Source: Phorcus lineatus (taxonomy: Eukaryota > Mollusca > Gastropoda > Trochida > Trochidae). Taken from it: a DNA stretch of 64,000 nucleotides. The stretch's first letter is position 1, and each line of letters begins with the position of its first letter. Below the pieces are notes generated by a model. It had not been told where the DNA came from. It made no database searches and saw only the letters and a list, made by a program, of their open reading frames with translations. The stretch spans positions 40,596,520 to 40,660,519 of the forward strand of contig OV121089.1 in the NCBI GenBank assembly GCA_921293015.1, written 5' to 3'. Below, piece by piece: positions 1 to 12,889 of the stretch. The translations under genes were made by a program, and so were the position numbers.

Positions 1-24
1 GAACCTTTTGGGGGAAATGATGTT

Positions 25-30
25 TTTATT
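25..30 (-). terminator. Possible poly(A) signal of SLC23 gene A
   Basis: An AATAAA hexamer reads on the minus strand here, about 270 nt past the in-frame stop at 304-302 of gene A. It is the only support for gene A ending inside the window. One hexamer in AT-rich DNA is weak evidence. Confidence 0.35.
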
Positions 31-301
31 CAAGTGCTTATAGATATTGAAACATTTAAAATTTGGCAATGTTTTTTTCCCTGGATAATGATTTAACAGA
101 TTACGATACAATGGAGTGATCAGGCGTTTTGACATGCCATTCCTACCGATCCACAACTCCAGAGACCATAAACCAGCTCACAGATGTTTTGGTTTTAAAA
201 TGTTATTCAGAGTGGAGCCTAAGTTAACTAAAATCTAAACAATGCAATGAAAAGGATGGAATAAATAAAGTACAAGGCATGTGCGACCAAAGGACCTATA
301 A

Positions 302-3300
302 TTACAAGGAAAGGTGATACTGTTTATGTAGAAATTCATCTGGATTACCTCTCGCTGTGTTGTCCAGTATAAACGCTATTAGTCCCCCTAGAATCATGGG
401 CGTTCCAAACACTATCCGCAAAATGTTGTTTGCTTGAAGATTACCTAAGTAAACGATTCAATAAAATTGTTGTTGGCCTTATTGGTAACATGCAACAGGA
501 AACAACCATGAATAGTAATCAAACCCAGCAAAGTCTACGCTAAAAAGTTATCCTTCTAGGAATAAAAGTATTAGCAGGTGCCCGAATTCGTGACCCATCC
601 AATTCTATGCTCAAGAAGCCTTTTAAACTCATTAGTAGACCAGTAAACGTTACGGGCTATATTCCACGATACTTTCAAAACTTCCCTCGTGAGGAAATTG
701 TGCAACAAGGATAAAATCCTTATTTTTAGTTAACCAAATAAACTACATAAATGTTTCATCCCTATCTCACACCTGTATTATAAGAAATATGTGTAGTCTA
801 GACTTGTGAAGTATCTCGAGTCATCTCTACGACTGAGGGGACAGTTTTAAAAACTGTCACTGATTTCAAAACTAACTTCGATTACAACTTATCTGGTTTC
901 GATATTCAAAGCTCAGATATGCTCTACATGTAACAGAGATTACGAGGGGAAAATTGACCTAAGTAACCAATGTGAAACATTTTTTCAGTGTAAAATGTTT
1001 TAAAAAGTCATTATCGTTATCAGTGTTTGTGATACAGAACATCAATCCCCACTACAGAATCCCTTGTCGGAACAACATGCGCTGTAGGCTTATGCTGTTA
1101 TAATATGCAGTAAGATATAATAATTACAATCTTTAAAACTGTAATTATCAGATCTCCCAAATTGAAGAACTATCGATTAAGCTAGTTTAGAACATTACCC
1201 GTGTTTATAAGCTCTGGATGGGTCAGAATCCACTGAGGAAAGAGCCAACCAGAAAAGAAGGCCGTCCCGAGAATAAGGAGGTTGCGGGCCGAGTTGAGGT
1301 CCACGTACTGCAGCGTGGAGAGACCGAGAGCCACTAACATGCCGAAGATGACGGTCACAGCACCTGCAAGAACTGGATCAGGAATACTGGCGAGAGCAGC
1401 TCCGAACTTGCCCAGGACAGACACCAGGATCAGGATCAGACCGGCGCAGTACATCACGTAGCGGTTCGCTGTCTGGATATGGAATAAACAGTGTAACATG
1501 TCAGTATTGAGAATCCTTAAACCACGGTGCGAGAGAGAGATAGGGAGAGAGAGAGAGAGAGTGAGGGACAGACAGAGACAGAGAGACAGAAAAAATTACA
1601 GTCAGACGAACAGACTGGAGGAAAAGCGAAATCATAAGATAACATGATAATTTATGGTGAATACATAGGGAAGATGCGTTTGACCGAAAACCGAAAAAGG
1701 TTCAACAAACCTTTGTCAACGTCATCTCTGCTATATTCCCACTATAGGTGGTTGTTGCGATGCCAGTTCCGAAAAGTCCAGTGATAAAGCCGCCCACCCC
1801 CTCTACCAGAATACCCCTGTTGACTGCATGAGGGGGTGGGGCAGAAACTTCACATGCCTTAGCAGCAGCAAAGTAGTCTCCGACAGACTCGATGATGGAA
1901 GCAAAAAATGCGACGATGTATCCGATGAACAGGGCAATGTCAAAGGACGGCATACCAAACTGGCCTGTATTAAGCAACGTAAGCCCTTTAGACGCACAAC
2001 TCTAACACAATCTCATTGTAATCAGAACGAACCTGCAACTCATACCAACAGCATTTCTATTCTGAGTATTGTTCTATGAGGTCATGGATTGCATTTCAGC
2101 CAATCAGCGACAGGGCACCTGACAACCTGTGGAACAACTAGTATTCAGCTCAGAAATAGAGCAAAGTACGAGTTATAGGTTATATCCAAATTTAGTGAGA
2201 TTGCTTTAAACTTTTAAGTTTCTTGTCATTTAAGTATTACTTATAAGTGTAGAAGCCTTTGGTAAACAGTCTAACTTCTTTTATCAATCGTATATGATTA
2301 CAGAATGCGTTCTTCATCGACGTTCTTAGACCACGCATCATGCATTGATCAACTGTTTGTAAATCTCGGCTCTTAGCAAAGCGAATAACATATTTGAAAT
2401 TCGGTACGCGTAGAAAACACTGACCCGGGTATGGAAGGTAGAACCATGGTGCCGTCTGTGTGAGGTGAGACTTGGCGTCGGTTCGAGCTCTGTAGTTTGG
2501 ATGTGTCTCGTCATTAGGGAACACGTTGAAATATGTCAGTACCCAGGAGACTACCCACATCACGAACACGCTTAGAAGCACCTTGAAGTAAAAACAAATA
2601 TTGAAAATCAAGTACATAAATCGTTAAAGTTTCAGTTACCAACTTCCAAAAAAACATAAATTCTAGAGACTCTAATCAAAACTCACAATAAGAATTGACA
2701 ATAATCCTCGTCTCTGTTTATAATCAAATTGTTACGAAAGTGCTGACAGTTTTACGTCTAGCTATTAAGGGACGTATTGGCAGACACAAGTACGGACCCC
2801 GTCGATCCTCCGTTCCGCGTTTGGACAGAGGAAAAACTGCCAAACGTGCTACCGGATCCCATTTATGAACTAAACTTTCTGTTTAGTTTAAAACAGAAAG
2901 TTTAGTTTACCGGAAGTAGTAGTTTGACTTGATGGGGAAATCTTACTGGCAAAAGGCGGAATATGGGAGCTCCAATTTTCTTCTTCGGCTTCCCTTGGCA
3001 ACGCTTTCTTGGAACTGGTACTGTGAGATGAAGATGACCCATATACAGGGCGGAGATCAGGATTAGTACGATACTCCTGGAATAAATGTATTGACTCAAA
3101 TTACTTCAGAGAATGACGACCTCTTTTTAAATAAAAGATTGTAAGATTGTGTTTTTTAATTGCTGATAAACTTCAACTCCTTTGAGAAAGGCCTAAAAGC
3201 GTCCAAAACGAGAAACTAAAAATGTCCTTGCCTGAAGCTTCAAATCCCAACGTAATGAATCAAAGCTATACTATCCTGCCTGAATAACAGTGGCTTCACC

Positions 3301-6300
3301 TTAAAAAAAACACATGACGTTATCCCGCAAACGGCATTTTTCAACACAGTTTGACATTCATGTCCATATATTTGTCCACAATAATTCCGGCACTTACACG
3401 GCTGTTATAATCCAAGAAGAAGCGCCGTATCGAAGGACAACCTTGAACAAAGATAGACCCAGCAGGCCTAGAACAGGGGCAACAGTGATGGGACCAACGA
3501 ACCGTAGAAAGAAACCAACCAAACCTGTCCCCCCGATGAGGATTTCTACCAGAGAGGCCGCCATTAGACTCCCAGATAACTTTGGGAGAAATGAAAACAA
3601 TCATTGAATTTCTTAAAACATGAGACTTTCTTGTATCTTAGAAATAACAACATAAAGAATCATTTTGAATCTGACGCCTTTACCCATCTGCCTCTGATAT
3701 ATGTCCAAGTAGTTTATCTTCCCTTCTCTCATGTGCTTCTTCCTTAACCCTTGTTGATGACGTCACTCTTTTCACTCTTTTCAGTATATCATTTTCAAGA
3801 ATCCACTGGGGTTTAAGGTTTAAAAAGTTTCGTTAATAATTCAGAGTGTGTAAATATTATGAATAGTCCAAACATCTAGTGATTGAGTTACTTAATCTTA
3901 GTTTAGAGATAATGATTAACCTTAACGTCATTAAATTATTACATATACAATTAAAGCCATCAAATTTTGGACGGTATGACAGTTACATGCGCTGTTGTCA
4001 AAGGAACAGTAGGTTCAAAGGTCAAATGCAGTATTTGAGACAAACTATCATACATGCATTTTACTTTATGAACTCCATGTTTCAATTTAGTTCAAATCGC
4101 TGTTAGCTGATTGCATTTTGATTGATAGCCATACAAGTATTGAACACTTATCTCTACAAACACAATATCCGCTGTTTAAAACGAGCATTTTTTTGACTCC
4201 CGCATAATTAACCATATCTAAAGATAAGTTATTTATAATGTCGAAATGGATAATGACATCGTTTATTTTCAATCCTTCATCATTCTCACCTTTTTCAGCT
4301 TATCAAATTGGTCGTTCGTTGGTGAAATATCATATCCATGAGTTAGATTGGCTGTCGAGTTGAATGCCATATCCGTGTCGTTTCCTATGTACATTCAACG
4401 TGATATTCAGACTGATAATAATGCGAATAGCCTGTTTAAACGTATAATGAATGATATGCTCTCAACTATATGTTCGTCAAATAGACACGTATGATTGATA
4501 TGACAACGCCTTCATAATTGAACACATACTTCAAAGTTGTTTAAGCAAATGGGTATCTTTGAGACGTATTGATTGGTTAAGTTAATGCAACTAAATAATT
4601 TCTATCATACGTGTTAACTGATTATTATATAACATGTATTGACATGTAACTTAATCACTTTTCAGTAACAATGGAATGACTTCAATTTGTTCGTTGAATA
4701 AGGTGCCAAGCATCCAGTAAAAATTGCAGGCAGCCAGTTTAGTGTAAACACTATTTTATCATTTAAGTTAGCGAAATTGGTTCGCAAAGCCTTACCGAAA
4801 ATTGTACGTTCGTCTAAGAAATAATTGTGTAATCTAAGCAAAACTGTCTTGCAAAAATATAGTAACATTTAATCTTCATTTCGTCAGATCCCTCTAATCC
4901 CCTTCAAAAAAACGTGTCCCAAAGCCTTTAACACTAATGTTACTAATGCTTTTATACAGTGTGTAAGTATACAAAACAAAACGTCGCAACTCATAGTAAA
5001 ATATAGGTTATAAACAAAGAAAATTAGTATCTCCTCATCATAACAACTTCTTAACTTCATAACTGCCCAAAGAACTAAGCACTAGATTATTTGAAACTGT
5101 TTAACTCTCCCTCACACCTTGGCCATGTTCCTCTACAGGACACTGCCAGCCATCTTGGTTCTGCAGTGAAAGAACGACGGCCATGAACACACCGGAAGGT
5201 CCTTGTATGATAGGAAGTCTGGAATAAGATGGTAAATGGGCAATCAATTCTTTAAGACATACGATAGATCAGCTTATGAAATAACGTTGTAGGGACGCTG
5301 TGCACGGTAGATGGGACGTTGGCCGGGCCAGAGGTGTTCTTCAAGGTCAGTTTCAATCACTTATGGTTTTGAATGTGTCTGGTCATGCATCAAAACTTCT
5401 CGATAAATTTTTTTTATAACCTTCTGTAATTCGTTTGATATAGATGGGTTAACTGGGTTAAAATGGAGTACTTGTTCGTATTTTTTAACTAAAGCTTGTA
5501 AGGTTAAAACATTTTCAATAGTAGAATAACCAGAGCGGAGACCATCTTGGCATTCTGGGTTCAAATTATAAAATGTGTTAAACAGCTTATTCTTTCGTCA
5601 AAATGTAAGTAAATATTTTCACACATATGTCCATAAACGAAATGCCTCTATACTTAATAACATCATTTCTACTTTCTTTCTTGTGAAAAGGGAATATACG
5701 TGGCAAAATATTGTTTATAGTGCGTGATATGTACAAAAATACCAATCTCAGCTGTAAAAATATAAAATTTAAGTGTGACAGAATATTTTAACTCCATGAG
5801 CGGAGTTCGACAAGGTTGTACACTAGTCCTTTGCTTTTCAGTATGTTTTAAAACCAATTTGAAGAACATTTATGCTGGTGATCTTTGTTTGTTTCCAGGG
5901 ACTGTCTTAGGCTAAAGAAAATAGATGTTTTATACCAAAATGGGGTTTGAGGGTACAGAGATACCCGTGTTTCGCAATGAGAGCGTTTTGAATAAACTGA
6001 AAAATTGTTAGTTGATAACATTACACTTACAACTTCAACTTATTATAGTTATTTAGAGATTCTATTCTCAAAAAGACTTGCCTGATCGAAGGCTGTCCAA
6101 ACCCTCATTCATAAAGCTAATCAATATCTTATTCCTATAAAAACAACTTCATTATAAATCTAGAAATATCCCTCCGACTGTAATGCCTATAATTATTTAT
6201 TTTTTAGAAATATTGTAAAATTTTGTAAACATTTTCTTTGCGTTAGTATTTTCTATACAAGTGCAGCAGTTATATCTACATGTGGTCGTCGAAATAACTT

Positions 6301-9300
6301 TTGTAATACAATTTGTAGATGTATAAAATTCTGGTAAATATTATCACGAATGAATTCAAATAGGTACCCAAATGATTTTACCTTTTGTTATAAAAGACTT
6401 GACGAAATGATCGTAAATAATGGGTTAGCTATATAAAAAAACATACTTTGTACATATGGTTTCAGTTTAAGATATATTTGAGATATTCTTATTGATATAT
6501 TCGTTTAGAGTTAAATACTGTGACACTCATAATATTCTTTCTGTATTACATTCACATTCTTATTTAGATTTCTACTCATCTGTGAAAATATCTTTTAAAA
6601 TGGAATCATATTTGTTCACTCTTCGAAATAAAGATTTAAGAAGATTTCTGACACTTTTAAGAAAAGGTGAATTGAAAATAATGAAAAGTACAATGAGAAG
6701 AAATGATAATGATAGAGAAATAAGATTTTGCCCTTTCTGCAAAATGGAAATGAAAATCGTTTTTATTTGTGTGCAAAGTATGTCAGAGAAGCCTTTTCGT
6801 TGCTTTAATTCAATGTATATACATGTATAACTGAAGCCTGTAAAAATGTTATTTTTTATTTATAAGCACCAAACCCGTAAATTAAAAAAGAATCTGTCTT
6901 GTAAAGTCTGTATACATGGGCCTGTGGCCTTAACACAGGATACCCTTCTATCTAATGTGCCCATATGGACGTTATAACGTTGTGTGTTGGTTTTGACTTA
7001 ATGACGTTGTGAGAACATAATGCAGCTGGCTTTGTTGAGACATTGTTTGGACGACCAACACTGTAATTTATGATACGTAAAAATATAGTTTAGTTACAGT
7101 GTAAGAACTTTTTATATTTCATCTATGTTATTGATATATTCAACACGACCATGGCTCACCGTGGTTGTCAAGTGACCTGCGGTAAGAGTGAATGAATTAC
7201 CTTTGTGCTGAACTCCTAGGGTTGTCACGTAGAGCATAACAGTTCTTAAAGCAAAACATCAAATACTAACCATTCTCATTACAACCAGTACGAACATAGC
7301 GAGTTACAAGTGATCGACTCGACATAGTTCTTACCTGACCCCCAGTGCTGTTTGCAGGAGTGTGCAGGTGCCCGTCATGAGGAGGGTGGATGAGACCAGG
7401 GTGGTTCTGATGGGACTCTCCCACCCCGCACAGATCGTGTCCGCCACGATGAAGGGCATAGCCAGTCCGTTTGGTGTACACATCAACACGTGCTGTAATC
7501 AGTTACCTAGATTTATGGCTATCAGAAATATTCTAGGGTTTCATATCCCTTTGAGGAACACAGAGTATGTTATTGGAGTCATATATTTCTAACATTTTTA
7601 TGGTGTTATTTCATCGAGGCGTAGCGGTTGTTTCACAAAATCAGAATCCTTATCAGTCCAATAAACGGGTGAAAGTCGTGTTTTGTGATCGAAAACCGGA
7701 CAATGACGCGCGCCATTTATTTCAAGCAGACACTAAGACAAACATAGGTTGTTAATCAGGTAATATAAATGTAAATTGGAAATAAATTAAAGTATTCAAT
7801 ATTTTATTTGCCTTATATGAGGCAGCTTATTTTGTGCTCTCGTTTGAACTACCTTAATTCAAAATGTTCAATCATTTTCATCGCAATTCGGTACAATCAT
7901 TAATCGACAACTTTCTTTGATAGAAGTGAATTGAAGCGCAGCTTGAAATAATCTAGTAATCTACATAAAATTGAAAATAGACCGAGGTATTAACCTTCCA
8001 TAGGTCATAACGTGTATGGCTTTTAAAGGAACACGTTTGCAAATGAAGATATGGAGAAAAACAGCTGGGGTCTCTTTGAAAGATTATTGGCTTTCTACTA
8101 AAAAGATAATAAAACATATTTTCCCTGATCTAAAAATCTCCCACAACTGTCATTATACGGTGTCTGAAGGATCACGATCTATGGTTGCTTTATGAGATGC
8201 AGTGTTGTGTGTCCACGCCATGCATTGAAATAGACATGCATCTACCGACGCATTGCTTATACTTGCGCTAGCCCCATTGACTTGCTAAGATAGACCTTGA
8301 CGCATTTCGCCAACGTATCCAGGCTGATTTCGATAGTCCAGAAAGAATTAATAAGAGTTTTGCAACTTTTCGCCAAAGAGGGCGCTGCACTCAAAACACG
8401 AATTTTGATGTGTCGGAAGCAAGGTTTAAATTAGTATGTGATAGATACTGATGCAACTTCTAGCCATGCGGGGGAAGATGTGAAATAGCTGACCTTCAAA
8501 TGAATTTGTTTTTTCGTGGGTATCGCCTGAATTGCATTGTTATGAAAGCAAAATTCTCCCGAAAACAATTATCACTACTAGATCAACGACGTTTCTGAGT
8601 ACGTGCATCTCCCCGATTCAGTTTTCTCCCTTTGTAAACGTGTATTCTTCGATTTTTTAAGTTTCTATCTGATAAGGAATGAATATAACGGTATACCCCG
8701 AAGCGTCGTCTCTCATCACAATAAAATAGTTGTTACCAATAAAATGTTGGTTTCCATACGTATACAACTTCTATATGCACTTGAAGGACTTTTGTTTGTA
8801 GTGTATTGTAGGTCTGCAATGCCATTTTTAGAATTAAATGAAAATGTAACAAATGGAAGTTTCAAATGATGTAGCTCAGGGATTTAAAACAAACTGGGAG
8901 TATTTCACTTACTTATGTCACGTGTACGACTGCCAGTATAATTGCGGTGAGAAAGCCCGCAAGACTGTTTTGGCTATTTATTGCACTTAAACGGTGCTGT
9001 GAGCATTTGCTTGAACTAGTGAATCGTAGATGGTACTGCGCTGAAATTTAGTGTAGCTTTGCACCCCAACCTTCCTGCATGTAGAACAATTTTCTACTGT
9101 AGACAAAGTTGCGGAGTCCCTAGCGGGACTTCTTGATCCGAAACCGAACCACTGCGCTATCCAATCACTGCCTGCTATGACACCCACTTGTGTAATGAAG
9201 AAGTGTCTTCTGCCTGTATTGTACTTTACAATGGTTATATAAGGACATGTGCAGGTTTTCAGGCATCTCTTTCCACCTTAAATGATTTCAAGGTGTCTTT

Positions 9301-9573
9301 TTCAGATAATTTATCCAACAAATTATCAAATGAAGAGAAGTATTATCATTCCATCCTCACCTGTAACGCCGCCCCAATAATAACCAAAATCGGGGGTCTT
9401 TCTTTCAGCGTATAATCCAAGTTGTGGACTCTGGTTTCTTCCACATTCGATATAGCAACATCATGGCTTTTACAACTCATCGTGGAGTCAGTCAAGGTCT
9501 GCTCTGCACCGCCGCAAACATTGTGTTTCCTAATCGCCAACTCTATGTCATTAGTATGCAAACGTTTGCTCAT
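302..9573 (-). CDS. SLC23 family transporter (SVCT/nucleobase-ascorbate permease), gene A
   Basis: A multi-pass plasma-membrane permease of the NAT/NCS2 family; members carry ascorbate (Na+-coupled) or nucleobases. Exons on the minus strand: 9573-9361, 7492-7335, 5218-5118, 4384-4290, 3579-3398, 3076-2947, 2581-2425, 1964-1711, 1472-1199, 444-302. All junctions are GT-AG and the joined frame is open for about 568 residues, close to the roughly 600 of human SVCT1. Recognisable in order: LQ|H at the TM1 Gln-His pair; LGVRLPIIQG; a loop with sequons NST and NLT; FVGPITVAPV; ARTDA; IIESVGDYFAAAK in TM8 with its Glu; PPPHAVNRG; IPDPVLAG; DLNSARNL. The NAT signature reads GNIAEMTLTK, where the family has [QEP]NxGxxxxT. 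The last exon either reads on to TAA at 304-302 or splices at GT 348-347 to an exon outside the window; gene B uses the equivalent donor. Start: first ATG of exon 1. Introns hold a LINE, a MITE half and a SINE. Substrate cannot be assigned. Confidence 0.9.
1529..1590. repeat. (GA)n simple repeat
   Basis: An imperfect GA/GACA tract in the gene A intron between 1472 and 1711. Confidence 0.85.
5400..6835 (+). mobile_element. Decayed LINE fragment with inverted 5' piece
   Basis: This lies in gene A intron 2. On the plus strand from about 5790 there are reverse-transcriptase-like words: MSGVRQGCTLV, then IYAGDLCLF in place of a YADD box. Further on come an IVKFCKHFL-like segment near 6210 and a C-terminal stretch (6600-6760) with LRNKDLRR, LRKGELK and FCPFC. 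Several stops and frame changes interrupt it. An earlier RT segment (GLRSGYSTIENVLTLQALVKKY) lies just upstream but on the minus strand (about 5560-5450). The word order fits the Jockey/CR1/L2-like group. The exact clade is not resolvable by eye. Confidence 0.65.
7551..7780 (-). mobile_element. Half copy of TTAA-flanked MITE family (copy 1)
   Basis: It starts with the family terminus (ACACAGAGTATGTTATTG) and matches the copies at 10848-11336 and 24860-25318 through the shared words GATCGAAAACCGGACA and ACGCGCG, then loses similarity after about 7780. It lies in gene A intron 1. Confidence 0.65.
8890..9175 (-). mobile_element. tRNA-derived SINE copy
   Basis: On the minus strand the head near 9170 reads GGATAGCGCAGTGGTTCGG, a tRNA A-box-like promoter. 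The body shares AACTTTGTCTACAGTAG and GTGAAATACTC with the plus-strand copy at 53285-53530. Gene A intron 1. The matched pair of head and body defines the family. Confidence 0.65.
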
Positions 9574-10847
9574 TGTACCAGCTGTATATCCAATTTACCT
9601 GTTGGATAAATCAGAAACCATTGTCTTACATCATTCCATTAATCATATAACAATCCTCATGAAACAGTAGAGTCTGCAATGCAAAAACATGATCTGTTAT
9701 TATATGGAATACGTTTCATCAATGCAAGAAAGGAACGCTTTCAGCATTGTAAGGCGTCACACGATGTAGAGCTTTGATCTGTGGTTACTCTTCTGTTTTC
9801 TATGTGAAAAGTCGGTAATATTCAAGGTATCGTATTTCGTAACGTTGTATCAACAGAGAGTTCCCTCAGCAATGTTCAATGTTAAGCCTCACATGTTGTA
9901 GTGATTTGATTGGATGTGCGATGAGACTGTGGTCTTGTATATGATCAATCAGTCTCGATTAAACGCACTAGTGCACATCGATATTTCGTAAACACAATGA
10001 ATGCACAGATACTACATATCTCTCGATATTATTCAAGATCCTCACTCAAGTAATCTACCCCGTAAGTTATTTAACAAATATTTACGTATTCAGGTAGTAA
10101 AGTTTATTTTTAAAGACCGGAAGTATTTAATGAAACGTAACTTTACATCCGCATGAACTACGATATCGGAAATATTAAGATTTTGCTTATAACCAAAAAA
10201 GCGGAAACGGCAGCCGCTTCGGTCGATCTAATAGCAATAGTAATGCTGTATTTTTAAATCGGTTCATTTACGACATTGCTTTCATAAAACATAATTCATT
10301 CCTTGTTCTCAGTTCAGAGTTTAGGTAAATTCAACAGCTGCACATAATACTAGTTCAGACGCGTTCAACTGTCTATAATTTATCCGTTTTGTGCACAGCT
10401 AACCATAGATTTTTTTATATGTCCAAGCCGACAGCGGCTGTCTATATTTTTTCATTGTGATTACAGGTCAATTTTAAAGAATTTTAAGTATTCCATTGCA
10501 TCGTTATAGAAAGCTTGAGTGAATGCATAAGTCCTCTTAAACCTTAAAATAGCCAATTTAAACTGTAAAAGCATGCACTAGTGCCTTTAAGGTCAAAGTC
10601 ACCGTGATGTTTACAGTTTATATGTTCAACGTTTATCAGTGAAGCCAGATGATCAGTAAATGCCAGAGATCATTTGACCTCTGACATGCCAAAACAGTTC
10701 CTGACTTCCTGTACACATGCTAAGACCTTGTCAATGTCTTACTGATTTCATAACGTTACAAGCATAGGTTTATCGAATGCTGAAAACAAAATATTAGTAA
10801 CAACATCATGAATTCTTCAAGACTCGCACAAGTATAACATAATCTTG

Positions 10848-11336
10848 TTTAAAGTGACACAGAGTATCTTTTAGGATTTTTTTATGTTCCTTGAATAAGA
10901 GCCAAATTACCATATGTACTCAATTAAGTTCAAATCGCCTACCTAACTCGCACTTTTATCTCCCAAATTCCAAAATTGTGCTATTTTTATGTTTTCAATG
11001 ATAAATGAAAAACGGCCATATAAATGTCAGGGCGTTGCAAATTCGGGATACATTGCATATGTATCATAGTTAAAAGTCTTAATAATACTACCAATCCATA
11101 TTTACATTTATGTCTGCTGTTAATAAGTTTCCAAAATTACGTTTGAGTACTTGACGCGCGTCACTGTCCGGTTTTCGATCACAAAACGAGACTTTAACCT
11201 TTTTTATTGTCACTATACTGAACTCATAAGCACTAAGATGCTAATTTTTGGAAACAACCACCACTTCTCGATGAAATAACACTATTTATGAAGTTTGGCA
11301 TATTTGACTTCAACAACATACTATGTGGCCCTTTAA
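10848..11336 (+). mobile_element. TTAA-flanked MITE, full-length copy (copy 2)
   Basis: It opens with TTAAAGTGACACAGAGTA and closes with the near reverse complement (AACAACATACTATGTGGCCC, then TTTAA). It has no coding capacity. Length is about 490 bp, similar to copies at 20822-21321 and 50150-50602. TTAA-like bases at both ends suggest piggyBac-type target choice (inference). Confidence 0.7.
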
Positions 11337-11463
11337 TGATTGTGAAGAGAGGCCTAAGGAGAATATTTATATGTAATACTAGAAGGAAAGAAATTGGTAG
11401 CACTGACGTAGGCTGTAACTAAATTTAATTGAGAAGTACTGCATGGTATTTCCAGTATTTCAG

Positions 11464-11803
11464 AGCTTATTAGTTCAATATAGTGACAATAAATAGATAT
11501 AAGTCGTGATTTGTGATCGTAATCCGGGCAATGGCGCGCGCAAATGACAAAAAAAAAATTACTAAAACTTTAGTTTGGAAACTAATTTACAGCAGACACA
11601 AAAACAAATGTTTATGAATGTAAATTAGACGCAGAACTCCCAAATTGCTACTTTAAAACTAGAAAATATCATAATTTTGACATTTTAGAGATAAATGCAT
11701 CTTAATATGGGCGATTTAAATGTCACTCAGCTCATATGGCATTTTGAATGTTATCTAAGCCACGTACAAAATAAAAAACATACCCTGTGTCATTTTAAGT
11801 CAT
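11464..11803 (-). mobile_element. TTAA-flanked MITE, partial copy (copy 3)
   Basis: Inverted relative to copy 2. It begins inside the element (TATAGTGACAATAAA, GTGATCGTAATCCGGGCA, GGCGCGCG) and runs to a terminus ending CCTGTGTCATTTTAA. Confidence 0.6.
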
Positions 11804-12889
11804 AACATTATAACAATATAGCTGAAATATTGTATTGTAGTTGCAGTTACAATGTACAGCTTTTGTACTGTCTTCGCTAAACAAAATCTTTTAAATAAAA
11901 CAAAAAACTTCAAGTTGCCCTTCAACTGGTATGAAATTGATAATAATATAAGAATGATTAATAATGACTTGGTGATCAAATTCTCCTGTCAAAGCAAGGT
12001 GAATGCTTAATGACCTTTTCATTATCATATTCATTAAGTATCATATATAATTATCTCTTGCTATAGTTAGCATATGTTTATCAAACAGATTTGTTTCTTA
12101 TACTTACAAGCTTTATGTTTACCTTGTCAGTCTCGAGTACTCTTTAGTAAGGTGTTCTTTTCTTATTATCCCTCAATGAGTTGTCCTCTTTGACCGGTCA
12201 TATACGATATCGTGTATTCACAGCGGCCTGACCTGTACGTGGAATGCATAAGTAATAGAGGACAGACACTAATATGTTTTAAATGTAAATACAACACAGA
12301 TAATACATATATCCCGATATATCTATAACGAGCCCCACTTTGGTAGTCTATCAAATAAATTATTTCGAAAGTTTTGTTAAATCTTAAGGACCAGAATGAA
12401 TTTATGCAACCATAAAATGGCTTATTGAAAAAAATACTTACTATAGTGCCTTTCAGATTTGGAGAACATATATATATATTAGAAAAGAAGTGATGATGTA
12501 AATTTTACTACTGGATAACCATTAACGTGTTGTACCAGTGTATTATTTGGGATGGCATCATGCAACCTCATTGAAATCACATCAAAACTTGTACCTCTTA
12601 CCTCGATGCGTTTCATGCAGTGAGGTACGAGGGACAAGGTTCGATCAGATTTCAATGAGATTGGAATGACACTATCTGCAATGGTACAAATTCTTATACC
12701 TTTTTCGGGGCGAAAGGGGTCGATCTAATGAATATTAGTTATGAATCCGCCCCTATTCCTTTATAACGCCTTCGTCATAAAAGTAAAAGACAGGGATAGC
12801 TTCATTTCAGGTGCAGAGACGTTTAATCCTTCAATAGTCGGTATTAGTCTAATAGCTGATTTAAAGTCGTTCGGATCTAGTCAAATCGT

